Source: an uncultured Solirubrobacteraceae bacterium (GTDB lineage Bacteria > Actinomycetota > Thermoleophilia > Solirubrobacterales > Solirubrobacteraceae). Taken from it: a DNA stretch of 17,652 nucleotides. The position numbers and the translations under genes were made by a program. Shown in pieces: positions 1 through 7,216 of the stretch (the stretch's first letter is position 1; the number at the start of each line of letters is the position of its first letter). The notes under the pieces were generated by a model, which did no database searches, had not been told where the DNA came from, and was given only the letters and a program-made list of their open reading frames with translations. The stretch is from assembly GCA_902806215.1 (NCBI GenBank), contig CADCVT010000398.1:1-17652 (forward strand), given 5' to 3'.

Positions 1-1
1 C

Positions 2-1651
2 ATGCCGCGCGACCCTGCTGCCTTCGCCGAGCTGGTCGAGCGCGCAGTCGCGCTCGTCGGACTCCTCCATGACGTCGGCCATCCACCCTTCTCGCACATC
101 CTCGAGCCGCTGTACGAAGATCTCATGCGCGACGGGTTCACGAACGAACGGGACGAGACGTCCGTCGGCCCGCCGCTCAACGGGCCGTTCCACGAGGTCG
201 CGGGCACACACCTGACGCGTCAGCTGCTCTCGGCGCACCTGGCTGATCCCCTGGCGTCGTTGACCCGGCGGGTGTACGAGGCCGACCCGGACCGCGAGAC
301 GTGGGCAGGGGCGCTCCACAGCATCGTCGCGAGCGAGGTCGATGTCGACCGTCTCGACTACCTGATGCGCGACGGCCAGAAGGCCGGTACCGAGTTCGGC
401 GAGATCGACTACGAGCGGCTCATCGATGCCCTCGAGCTCCATCGCACCGAGGACGGGTTCAAGATCGCCCCCGGTATCCGCGCTCGGTCTGCCGTCGAGA
501 CTTTGCTGGTGCAGCGGACGCAGTCGTACAAGTGGATCACGTTTCACCCGCGCGTGGTCGGAGCGAACCTGGCGCTCGTGCGAGCCCTCGAGCGCTTCCT
601 CGACGTCGGCGAGGTCCGCACGGCGCTTCATGATGAGAACGTCTCGATCCGCGGTCAGGAGCGCCCCCTACGCGACCTTTTCGGACCTCTGCGACCGAAC
701 CTGAACTACCTCGTGCCCGGGCGCGCCGAGCTTGCTCTTGCCATCCGCGGGATGCCCCAGGACGACGCGCGAAGAGACGAAGGGACGGAGCTCCCGGCGG
801 GGCTGGTCGACCAGATGGTAATGGAGGCGCAGGACGAGGCCATGCTGCTCGACGTCGTGCGCGAGGAGATCCAGGCAGGGGTCGACGACGCTTCGGTCAC
901 CGAGAGCCTCAAGCGCGCGTCGCTGGTGGCGCGCACGCTGCTCGCCGAGTCCGGAACCGCGATGCAGCCGGGCGCTCGATCAGAGCTGACCCGTCTGGTG
1001 ACCTACGTGCGGGCGGCCCTGTTCCGGTCGAAGAACTACATCCCCGTTTGGAAGACGGTCGAGGAGTTCAGCGGCATTGTCGACAGCCTCATGGAGTACG
1101 GCCTGCGGACGGTCGTCGAAGACCTCTTCGAGGAGGTCCTGACCGATCCGGCCGCTGCCGGCGCGGCACCGTGGCTCACGGCGGAGCGCGATGTCGTCCT
1201 CTCCCTCCTCGACCGCGACCCGATCGCTGGCGTGAACCACATCGTTCGGACGCTCCTCGCCGAGGAGAAGCCGCGCCAGCTGCTGACGACGAGCCTCAGC
1301 GCGCATCGCACCTCCTTCCTCAACCACGACGGCTTCTGGGAAGTCGCCTTCGCCGGGTTCTCGCCGATACGCACCGGCAACAATCTCACGGTTCTCTTCC
1401 GGGGCGAGCAGCAGCGCGCGCTGCTTGAGACGTCGCCGCTGGCTAAGGCGCTGGAACGCGTAGAGGAGAACAGGACGAAGCTGTTCGTGTACTTCTTCAT
1501 CAACTACCCGCATGAGTTCCCTCATTTGGACCCACAGCAGGCGGCACGGGAGCGCGAGAACCTGTCGAAGGCGTTCATCGCCGCCTTCCCGACCTTCGTC
1601 CGGACCGTCTGGCCGGACCTGCTCCGGTTGCAGCTGGCGCCAGTCCCCTGA
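2..1651 (+). CDS. HD-domain phosphohydrolase (COG1078-like), 5' end missing
   Basis: This is a metal-dependent phosphohydrolase of the HD superfamily, in the dNTP triphosphohydrolase/YwfO-like group (COG1078). Such cytosolic enzymes hydrolyse nucleotides or related phosphoesters; the substrate here is not determined. Visible residues 21-32 carry the HD motif (LLHDVGHPPFSH, H23-D24), and about residues 111-125 carry the downstream metal Asp in the typical VDVDRLDYLMRDG context. The family normally begins with an N-terminal block containing the first metal His (an RLxxxxQLG...FxHSLG region). That block is absent here, and the frame is open to the window edge, so the ATG at 2 is probably internal and the gene starts upstream. 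About 300 residues after the HD core are helical and not recognised. Base composition is lower in GC than in the following genes. A 30-bp gap with a hairpin follows the TGA at 1649-1651. Confidence 0.85.
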   Translation: MPRDPAAFAELVERAVALVGLLHDVGHPPFSHILEPLYEDLMRDGFTNERDETSVGPPLNGPFHEVAGTHLTRQLLSAHLADPLASLTRRVYEADPDRETWAGALHSIVASEVDVDRLDYLMRDGQKAGTEFGEIDYERLIDALELHRTEDGFKIAPGIRARSAVETLLVQRTQSYKWITFHPRVVGANLALVRALERFLDVGEVRTALHDENVSIRGQERPLRDLFGPLRPNLNYLVPGRAELALAIRGMPQDDARRDEGTELPAGLVDQMVMEAQDEAMLLDVVREEIQAGVDDASVTESLKRASLVARTLLAESGTAMQPGARSELTRLVTYVRAALFRSKNYIPVWKTVEEFSGIVDSLMEYGLRTVVEDLFEEVLTDPAAAGAAPWLTAERDVVLSLLDRDPIAGVNHIVRTLLAEEKPRQLLTTSLSAHRTSFLNHDGFWEVAFAGFSPIRTGNNLTVLFRGEQQRALLETSPLAKALERVEENRTKLFVYFFINYPHEFPHLDPQQAARERENLSKAFIAAFPTFVRTVWPDLLRLQLAPVP

Positions 1652-1659
1652 ACGAAGGC

Positions 1660-1679
1660 GCCGTGCGAGACTGCACGGC
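1660..1679 (+). terminator. Intergenic hairpin after the HD gene
   Basis: A perfect 7-bp inverted repeat, GCCGTGC (1660-1666) and GCACGGC (1673-1679), with a 6-nt loop, lies 8 nt after the HD-gene stop and 2 nt before the next GTG start. There is no T-tract, so it is not a classical intrinsic terminator. It could be a weak terminator, an RNA-processing signal or a structure limiting access to the downstream start. No clear Shine-Dalgarno sequence precedes that start. Confidence 0.35.
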
Positions 1680-1681
1680 CC

Positions 1682-3559
1682 GTGAACGAGCCTCTTTCCA
1701 TCGCGCAGGTCACGCCGTACGCGTGGGAGTCCGACCACGAGGTCAACGTCCACGTCGCGCGTCTGTCCGCGCAGCTGCGCGACCGCGGCCACCACGTCGT
1801 GGTGCTCGCTCCGTCGCGCGACGTCGAGCGCGTCCGCCACTCGCGCGCGCTCATCCGCGAGGGCCGCTTCGCCGAGGAGGACATCCTCTACGTCGGGGAG
1901 GTGCTCCCCGAGCTGCCCACCTCCTCGCGCCGCCGCGCGCCCGGCCTTCCGGTCGACCTCGCGCGCACGATGGAGGACCTGCTCACGCGCGCGCCGTACG
2001 ACCTCGTGCACGTGCACGAGCCGTTCGCGCCCAGCGCCGCCAGCGCCGCGCTGCGCCACTCGCGCGCGCTCAACGTCGGCACGTTCCACGCGCTCGCCGA
2101 GCGGCTCATCTCCACGCAGGTCGCGCGCAAGGTCGTCGAGCTCGTCTTCGGCCGCCTCGACGCGCGGCTGGCGTCGTTCGGCGCGACCGCCGAGCTGATG
2201 AAGCGGTTCTTCCCGGGCGAGTACCGGGTGGTGCTCCCAGGCGCGGATCCGGTCGAGCCCGCACGCGCGGGCGACGGCCGCGTGCGGATCGCGTTCCTCG
2301 ACCGCGAGGAGCGCGGGGCGTTGCGGCTCCTGCTCCGCGCGTTGCGGCGGATGGACCTCGCGCTGCCGTGGGAGGTGACCGTCGTCTCCGACCGTGGCCC
2401 CTCCTCGTCCACTCCGCTTCGCCCCGAGTTGCGTGAGCGCGTCACCTACGTCAGTGAGGACAAGCGCGCGGTGCTTGCGAGCTCCGACATCCTCGTGGCG
2501 GCGTCCGACGGCGCCGCACCGGCACCGGGCCTTCTGCTGTCGGCCGTCGCGGCGGAGGTCGTGCCGGTCGCGGCCTCGCTGGCGGTCTACGAGGAGCTGC
2601 TCGACGACGGCGCTCGCGGGGTGCTCTTCGCGGCCGATGAACCCCATTCCCTCGCTGAGCAGTTGACGCGTCTGATCGCCGACGACGATCGGCGGGAGGC
2701 CATGAGGCAGGCGGGCGGCGAGCTTCGCGGCGAGCTGCGCTGGGAGCGCCTTGCCGACGACGTCGAGGACGTGTACGCGGGGCTTGTTGCCAAGCGCAAG
2801 CCGACCACCGGCAACCCCGAGATCGCCAAGCGGCTCGCCGGGCGCAAGCGCATCGACGTCGACCTGCACATGCACACCGACCACTCGCACGACTGCGCGA
2901 CGCCGGTCGAGGTGCTGCTCGAGACCGCACGCCGGCAGGGCCTCGGCGCGATCGCCGTCACCGACCACAACGAGGTCTCCGGCGCGTTCGAGGCGCAGGC
3001 CAAGGCCGCCGAGTACGGCGTGAAGATCATCATCGGCGAGGAGGTCAAGACCAAGTCGCAGGGCGAGGTCATCGGCCTCTTCATCCAGGAGAAGATCCCG
3101 CGCGGGCTGTCGATGGAGGAGACCGTCGCCGAGATCAAGCGCCAGGGCGGCCTCGTCTACGTGCCGCACCCGTTCGACCGGATGCACTCCGTCCCGGACT
3201 ACGAGCACCTGCTGACGATCGTCGACGACGTCGACGCGATCGAGATCTACAACCCGCGCGTCGCGATCGGCTCGTTCAACGAGGAAGCCGAGCGGTTCGC
3301 GGCCAAGTACCGGATCCTCGCCGGCGCCGGCTCGGACTCCCACGTCGCGCAGGGTCTCGGGTCGGTCCGCATCCGCATGCCCGACTTCGACGGCCCCGAC
3401 GAGTTCCTCGAGTCGCTGCGCGAGGCCGAGATCCTGACCAAGCGATCGAGCCTGCTGTACGTCCAGGCGCTGAAGTTCCTCGAGACGAAGGCGACCCCGC
3501 CGTCGGCCCGCAAGGCCGTCCGCGAGCGCCGGGTGAGGAAGGCGAGCCGCAAGGGCTGA
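1682..3559 (+). CDS. Degenerate GT-B glycosyltransferase fused to a PHP metallohydrolase
   Basis: This is a 625-residue two-part protein. Residues 1-370 have a GT4/PimA-like GT-B layout: an N-terminal Rossmann domain with DLVHVHEPFAPS at 107-118 and GTFHA at 133-137, then a second domain. The acceptor-side EX7E motif of the family is gone. The equivalent stretch, around 281-300, aligns without gaps to PimA-type sequences but has Pro and Ala in place of the two Glu. The Arg/Lys nucleotide-phosphate pair near 205-212 is also unclear. Residues 389-590 form a complete PHP domain with DLHMH (H396, H398), TDHN (D428, H429), GEE (E453), PHPFDR (H496) and GSDSH (D552, H554). PHP domains hydrolyse phosphoesters with bound metals. 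I infer that the PHP half is active and the GT half may only bind ligand. The tail (605-625) is very basic. GTG start, no strong ribosome site; the stop overlaps the alternative ATG (3559) of the next gene. Confidence 0.85.
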   Translation: MNEPLSIAQVTPYAWESDHEVNVHVARLSAQLRDRGHHVVVLAPSRDVERVRHSRALIREGRFAEEDILYVGEVLPELPTSSRRRAPGLPVDLARTMEDLLTRAPYDLVHVHEPFAPSAASAALRHSRALNVGTFHALAERLISTQVARKVVELVFGRLDARLASFGATAELMKRFFPGEYRVVLPGADPVEPARAGDGRVRIAFLDREERGALRLLLRALRRMDLALPWEVTVVSDRGPSSSTPLRPELRERVTYVSEDKRAVLASSDILVAASDGAAPAPGLLLSAVAAEVVPVAASLAVYEELLDDGARGVLFAADEPHSLAEQLTRLIADDDRREAMRQAGGELRGELRWERLADDVEDVYAGLVAKRKPTTGNPEIAKRLAGRKRIDVDLHMHTDHSHDCATPVEVLLETARRQGLGAIAVTDHNEVSGAFEAQAKAAEYGVKIIIGEEVKTKSQGEVIGLFIQEKIPRGLSMEETVAEIKRQGGLVYVPHPFDRMHSVPDYEHLLTIVDDVDAIEIYNPRVAIGSFNEEAERFAAKYRILAGAGSDSHVAQGLGSVRIRMPDFDGPDEFLESLREAEILTKRSSLLYVQALKFLETKATPPSARKAVRERRVRKASRKG

Positions 3560-3606
3560 TGCAGGGGCAGGGGGACCGTCGCGGGGAGCCGAAGACAGGG
3601 GAGCCC

Positions 3607-4212
3607 ATGCCGGCCACCGACGACGAGATCCGCGAGAAGTACCTGGAGCGAGCCATCCGTGAGCTCAACTCCCTGACCCGCGAGCTCCAGGGATGCGAGC
3701 TCTGCCCGCGCGGGAACCTGATGCCGGTGCTCGGCTCCGGTCACCCGCAGGCGGACATCATGATGATCAAGCACGCGCCCTCGATGAGCGAGATCGAGGA
3801 GGGCGTCGCGTTCTACGGCCGCTCCGGGACCGCGCTCATGAAGGCCCTGCGCCGGCTCCAGATCGATCCGCTCGCCGTCTACGGGACGCTGTGCGTGAAG
3901 TGCCCGGTCGGCGACGCCGTGCTGGCCGACCCCGGCTGCCAGGCGCGCGTGCTCGAGGAGATCGCGATCGTGCAGCCGAAGATGATCGTGGTCATGGGCC
4001 CCGACGCCCTCGACGCGCTCGCCGACCTGCACGTGCCGCTCGCGCGCCCGGTCGAGGAGACGTTCGGCGTCGTGCAGCAGTTCACGCCCTCGGTCGACCT
4101 CCTCTACGTGCCGAGCATCGACGGCGCGCTCGACGAGGAGGTCGCCAAGCGCGAGTTCTGGTCCGCCTTTAGGGTCCTGGGCCAGTGGTACGCGGACTTG
4201 CCGCCCTATTAG
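3607..4212 (+). CDS. Divergent Fe-S uracil-DNA glycosylase superfamily protein
   Basis: This 201-residue protein has the outline of family 4/5 uracil-DNA glycosylases, base-excision enzymes with a 4Fe-4S cluster. Cys30 and Cys33 (CELC) lie at the start of the fold. VLGSGHPQADIMMI matches the first strand, and EEGVAFYGRSGTALMKAL matches the family block with PFVGRAG. A second cysteine pair is Cys99 (VKCP; Cys96 is also near) and Cys111. Two catalytic motifs differ: the GEAPG position reads KHAPS (56-60), and the late HPS-type motif reads VPS (168-170), so ordinary uracil excision is doubtful. I prefer the ATG at 3607, preceded by AGGGGAG at 3597-3603 (short 3-nt spacing). An ATG at 3559 overlapping the previous stop (TGATG) would add 16 poorly conserved-looking residues. 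The 3' end overlaps the next gene by 28 nt. Confidence 0.75.
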   Translation: MPATDDEIREKYLERAIRELNSLTRELQGCELCPRGNLMPVLGSGHPQADIMMIKHAPSMSEIEEGVAFYGRSGTALMKALRRLQIDPLAVYGTLCVKCPVGDAVLADPGCQARVLEEIAIVQPKMIVVMGPDALDALADLHVPLARPVEETFGVVQQFTPSVDLLYVPSIDGALDEEVAKREFWSAFRVLGQWYADLPPY

Positions 4213-4895
4213 CCCTCGCGGCGGCCGCCGCCTACTTCCTGCTCGTCGGAGAGATCCCCGAGGTCGACAGGGACGCCGGGCGCTACGCGGCGGGCTGCGC
4301 CGGCGCGGTCGCGATCGGCCTCGCGGCGATCGTGCCCCTCGCCGGTCGCGACGACTGGGTCGCGCTCGTCGTCCTCGGCGTCGGGTCGGGGCTGCTCGCC
4401 ACCGCGCTGACCGGGCAGGACGTCGGCGCCGCCGCCGACGTCGTCGAGGTGCTGCTCGCCGCGGCGGCCGGGCTGCTGTTCGCGTTCGCGTTCGGGATCC
4501 CGGCGGCCGTCGTCGCCCTGCCCGTGCTCGTCGCCGGCATCGACGCCGCCGCGGTTCTGACCGGCCCAGACGAGCCGCTCGGCGACTTCGACCCGGTCGA
4601 CGTCCTCACCTTCGACCTCCCCGCGTTCGGCGGCGAGCGGCCGAGCATCGCGCGGCTCGGCTTCCTCGACGCGACGTTCCTGGCTATGTTCGCCGCGTGG
4701 TCGGTGCGGTTCGCGCTGCGCCCGCGGATCGCCATCCCGCTCATGATCGCCGGGCTGGCCTCAAGCGTCGCGCTCGCGGTCGCGCTGGACCGCGCGATCC
4801 CCGCGCTGCCGTTCGTCGCCGTCGCCTTCCTGCTCCCCGCGCTCAGCCGGCTGCCGCGCCTGCTGCGCACGCCGGGCGACGCCGCCGAGGCGTAA
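4185..4895 (+). CDS. Polytopic membrane protein, unknown function
   Basis: I do not recognise this 236-residue protein. It is an Ala/Leu/Val-rich integral membrane protein with about seven or eight hydrophobic segments, near residues 4-22, 34-52, 58-75, 85-103, 105-127, 158-176, 181-201 and 206-222. The acidic, non-hydrophobic loop at 128-157 (GPDEPLGDFDPVDVLTFDLP) is the longest soluble stretch and contains no cysteines. No transporter or enzyme signature is visible. The GTG start at 4185 lies inside the preceding glycosylase-like gene, overlapping it by 28 nt. It is needed to supply the first membrane segment, and the overlap suggests translational coupling. The C-terminus is short and Arg-rich just after the last segment (RLPRLLRTP), fitting a cytoplasmic end. 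Confidence 0.65.
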   Translation: MVRGLAALLALAAAAAYFLLVGEIPEVDRDAGRYAAGCAGAVAIGLAAIVPLAGRDDWVALVVLGVGSGLLATALTGQDVGAAADVVEVLLAAAAGLLFAFAFGIPAAVVALPVLVAGIDAAAVLTGPDEPLGDFDPVDVLTFDLPAFGGERPSIARLGFLDATFLAMFAAWSVRFALRPRIAIPLMIAGLASSVALAVALDRAIPALPFVAVAFLLPALSRLPRLLRTPGDAAEA

Positions 4896-4905
4896 CCTGC
4901 GCGCC

Positions 4906-5085
4906 ATGGCCCTCGAGAACGACACGCTCGAACCCGCCGTGCCGCAGCGCTGTCAGGTGTGCGGTGCCGCGCTCATCCCGAGCGAGCAGCGCGCGATCCT
5001 CGACAGCGAGAGCCCTCCCCTCTGCTCCATCCACGCGGCAGAAGTGATGCCGGTGGACGGAGAGGCAGAGGCGGAAGAGCTCTAG
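4906..5085 (+). CDS. Small Cys/His zinc-binding candidate protein (59 aa)
   Basis: This short frame begins with ATG at 4906, 10 nt after the membrane-protein stop, and ends with TAG at 5083-5085. The product contains CQVCG (Cys16, Cys19) and, 20 residues later, CSIH (Cys40, His43). The CxxC...CxxH pattern is typical of a single zinc ribbon or treble-clef-like knuckle. The segment between (AALIPSEQRAILDSESPPL) looks helical, and the tail is strongly acidic (EAEAEEL). Third codon positions are mostly G/C, as in the neighbours. No function can be assigned; a small structural or regulatory zinc protein is the simplest reading. No clear ribosome site is visible apart from a distant GAGG, so expression may depend on the upstream gene. 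The stop lies only 4 bp from the stop of the convergent propeller gene. Confidence 0.6.
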   Translation: MALENDTLEPAVPQRCQVCGAALIPSEQRAILDSESPPLCSIHAAEVMPVDGEAEAEEL

Positions 5086-5089
5086 GTCG

Positions 5090-7138
5090 CTACAGCCGGG
5101 CCGCGCTCAGGGCGGCCTGGGCGAGGATCTCGTTGTTCGCGCGGACCGCGACGATGCGGAACGTGTAGGCGCCGCGCTTCAGGCCACGGGCCGGGATGCT
5201 CAGCTTGTACGTCCGGTTGCCGGCCACCTTGCGGCGGATCACGCGCTTGACGAGCTTGTTGTTGCGCATGACCTCGATGCGGACGGTCTCGGCCGGACGC
5301 GTCAGGCGGAAGGCCACCGACGCCGCGACGTTCTTGCGACCGCCGAACACCGGGCTGCGCAGCTGGAAGCCGCGCAGCGCGCCGCACGACGACCCGGTCT
5401 GGAAGTCCGACCGCGCGACGAACCGCCCGTTGCGGCGCTCGAACGTCAGCTGACGGGTCTTGCCGTCGGTGCTGATGCGGACGAGGTAGAAGCCGTTCGG
5501 GACGGCCTTGCCGCGGGGCGTCTTGCCGTTCCACGTCTTCTCGCCAGAGGCGCCCTTGTACCGGACGACGCGCTTCTTGCGAATGACGCTGCGTCCCTTC
5601 GAGAGCTGGAACACCTGGGCGTCGAACTTCCCGCCGCCGGCGCCGATGGTCAGCCCGCGCCCGCTGCGGCGAGCCGTCGCGTTGATCGCGATGAGCGAGC
5701 AGTTCTGCCCGGCCGCCTCACGCTGACGCTCGCGCTGCTCGGCGATCGCCTTGGCCTGCTCGGGCGTGACCTTGCCGCCCGTGCCGGGGACGTCGCCGGG
5801 CTGCTCGGGCACGTTGCCCTGCTCGTCCGGCGGGACGTAGTTGAGGACCTTGTACCGCAGCACGTCGACGCCGCGGGTGTAGTCGATGTTGTAGATGACC
5901 TTGCCGTTGGGATGCCAGTGCGGCGCGGACGTCGATCCGCCCATCGGCAGGAAGAAGCCCTGCTCGACGATCTTGCCGGTCGAGGTGATCTGCAGGAGGC
6001 GGGTGCCGTTCTCGTACTCGGCGAGCGCCACCGCGCCGCCGTTGCGGAACTGCGGGTGGTGCTGGAACCAGTGCACCGAGCAGCCGAGCCCGTTGTACGG
6101 CGTGTTGCCGTCGAAGTAGTTGCCGTTCTTCGGCCGGACCTCGCTGATCATGCTCAGCACGCCCGGGCGCTTGAAGCCGCCGTTGCCGTCGATCGCGCCG
6201 AGCGCGTCGAAGACCATGAACGCAGCGGTGTTCTCGGTGTCGTCGCACTCGGGGTTGGCGTTGGTCTCGCCGCCGGCCAGCGCGAACTTGTCGGTGCCGT
6301 TGCGCGGCCACTGGTTGGAGTGGATGAAGCGGCCGATGTCCTTCGTCTGGCCCTCGCCGAGGATGACCGGCTTGGTGATCGAGCCGCCGTCCTCGGGACG
6401 GATGCTGAAGATGAAGAGCGGCTGGCAGGAGCCGAAGATGATGCCCGGCTGGATCTCGCGGATGTGGTGGCAGCCCTGCGCGAACGTCGTCGGCGCGGTG
6501 TTCGGGTTCTTGTCGTAGTCGCGCTTGGGCAGCGCGGCGGTCCAGTTGCCGATGACCTTCGCCTCGGCGGGCTTGCGCGCGTCGGTGACGGCGCCGTCGT
6601 CGCCCCAGAAGTACTGGCAGTCGAGGATGCAGGCCGATGTGTGGTCGCCGGCGCCCGAGACCGAGCGGATGAACTTCACCGCGGCGGGGTTGCTCACGTC
6701 GTACAGGCTCAGGCAGCCCGTGGCCTCGTCGGTCGAGGTGGGCTGGTTGCCGACGAGCGGGTTGTCGGTGACGACGTTCGCGTTCGTCGGGTCCTTGCAG
6801 CCGATCTGGCCGGAGATGCCGAGGATCTTGCCGTTGGTCGGGACCTCCTCGTTCTCGAACTCGATGTCGAGCGTGAGGCCGCCGATGAGCTGCGGCTTCT
6901 CCGGCGTCTTGGCGATGTCGAAGATGCTGAGGCTCTTCGTGCTGGTCACGTAGAGGTGGTCGCCGACGAGCTTGGCGCCCACGCCGTCGCCGACGGTCTT
7001 GATCCGGTCGACGAGCTCGATGTTGTCCGAGGAGACGTAGTCGGGCTTGGACGGGTTCTGCGCCTGCGCCGATGGCGCAGCGAGGAGGATCGCGGCGGCG
7101 GTCACCGCGCCGGCTGAGCGAAGAGCGGTCTTGAGCAT
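5090..7138 (-). CDS. Secreted LVIVD-like beta-propeller protein with FlgD-type Ig modules
   Basis: This 682-residue exported protein starts with a clear signal peptide (residues 1-26, cleavage after AQA). Residues about 40-430 look like a propeller of LVIVD/choice-of-anchor type, with repeated strands such as AKLVGDHLYVTSTKSLSIFDI and SLYDVSNPAAVKFIRSV. Histidines recur at matching points between strands: H166, H224-225, H273, H356, H360-361, H407 and H409. Cysteines at 114, 142, 170, 174, 223, 238, 298 and 353 could form disulfides or bind metal. A Pro/Gly-rich linker and a charged helix (436-478) lead to two small beta modules. The first has the FlgD Ig-like signature TWNGKTPRGKAVPNGFYLVRI (535-555); the second spans 600-672. 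The start is ATG 7138, preceded on the minus strand by GGGGCAGAGGTG. Substrate and function are unknown; a surface binding or metal-dependent enzymatic role is inference. Confidence 0.75.
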   Translation of the reverse strand: MLKTALRSAGAVTAAAILLAAPSAQAQNPSKPDYVSSDNIELVDRIKTVGDGVGAKLVGDHLYVTSTKSLSIFDIAKTPEKPQLIGGLTLDIEFENEEVPTNGKILGISGQIGCKDPTNANVVTDNPLVGNQPTSTDEATGCLSLYDVSNPAAVKFIRSVSGAGDHTSACILDCQYFWGDDGAVTDARKPAEAKVIGNWTAALPKRDYDKNPNTAPTTFAQGCHHIREIQPGIIFGSCQPLFIFSIRPEDGGSITKPVILGEGQTKDIGRFIHSNQWPRNGTDKFALAGGETNANPECDDTENTAAFMVFDALGAIDGNGGFKRPGVLSMISEVRPKNGNYFDGNTPYNGLGCSVHWFQHHPQFRNGGAVALAEYENGTRLLQITSTGKIVEQGFFLPMGGSTSAPHWHPNGKVIYNIDYTRGVDVLRYKVLNYVPPDEQGNVPEQPGDVPGTGGKVTPEQAKAIAEQRERQREAAGQNCSLIAINATARRSGRGLTIGAGGGKFDAQVFQLSKGRSVIRKKRVVRYKGASGEKTWNGKTPRGKAVPNGFYLVRISTDGKTRQLTFERRNGRFVARSDFQTGSSCGALRGFQLRSPVFGGRKNVAASVAFRLTRPAETVRIEVMRNNKLVKRVIRRKVAGNRTYKLSIPARGLKRGAYTFRIVAVRANNEILAQAALSAARL

Positions 7139-7216
7139 CACCTCTGCCCCAACGCACCGGATTGCGGAAACTGGCGGCGCGCGCAAGAAAGAGCCTCCGC
7201 CCGCGTTCAGGTCTGC
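7139..7216. promoter_or_regulatory. 78-bp divergent intergenic region
   Basis: This is the only space between the minus-strand propeller gene (ATG 7138) and ftsH (ATG 7217), so promoters for both must lie here or inside the opposite gene. It holds a weak ribosome site for ftsH (CAGG, 7208-7211) and GGGGCAGAGG on the minus strand for the propeller gene. A TTGCGG at 7162-7167 resembles a -35 box, but no convincing -10 follows at 17 bp. I cannot name a regulator site. Confidence 0.4.

Noticed and set aside
980..3343. Long minus-strand open frame of 787 codons
   Set aside because: It is antisense to the HD and GT-PHP genes, which carry clear motifs. The product is Arg/Leu/Asp/Val-rich low-information sequence typical of the shadow frame of high-GC genes, and it spans a gene boundary.
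3559..3606. ATG 3559 as start of the UDG-like gene
   Set aside because: It adds a 16-residue Gln/Gly/Arg-rich stretch before the family region and has no well-spaced ribosome site. It is kept only as an alternative because it overlaps the upstream stop.
7161..7190. Sigma-70-type promoter for ftsH (TTGCGG then AAGAAA)
   Set aside because: The -10 candidate lacks the TAnnnT pattern; the match is too weak to annotate.
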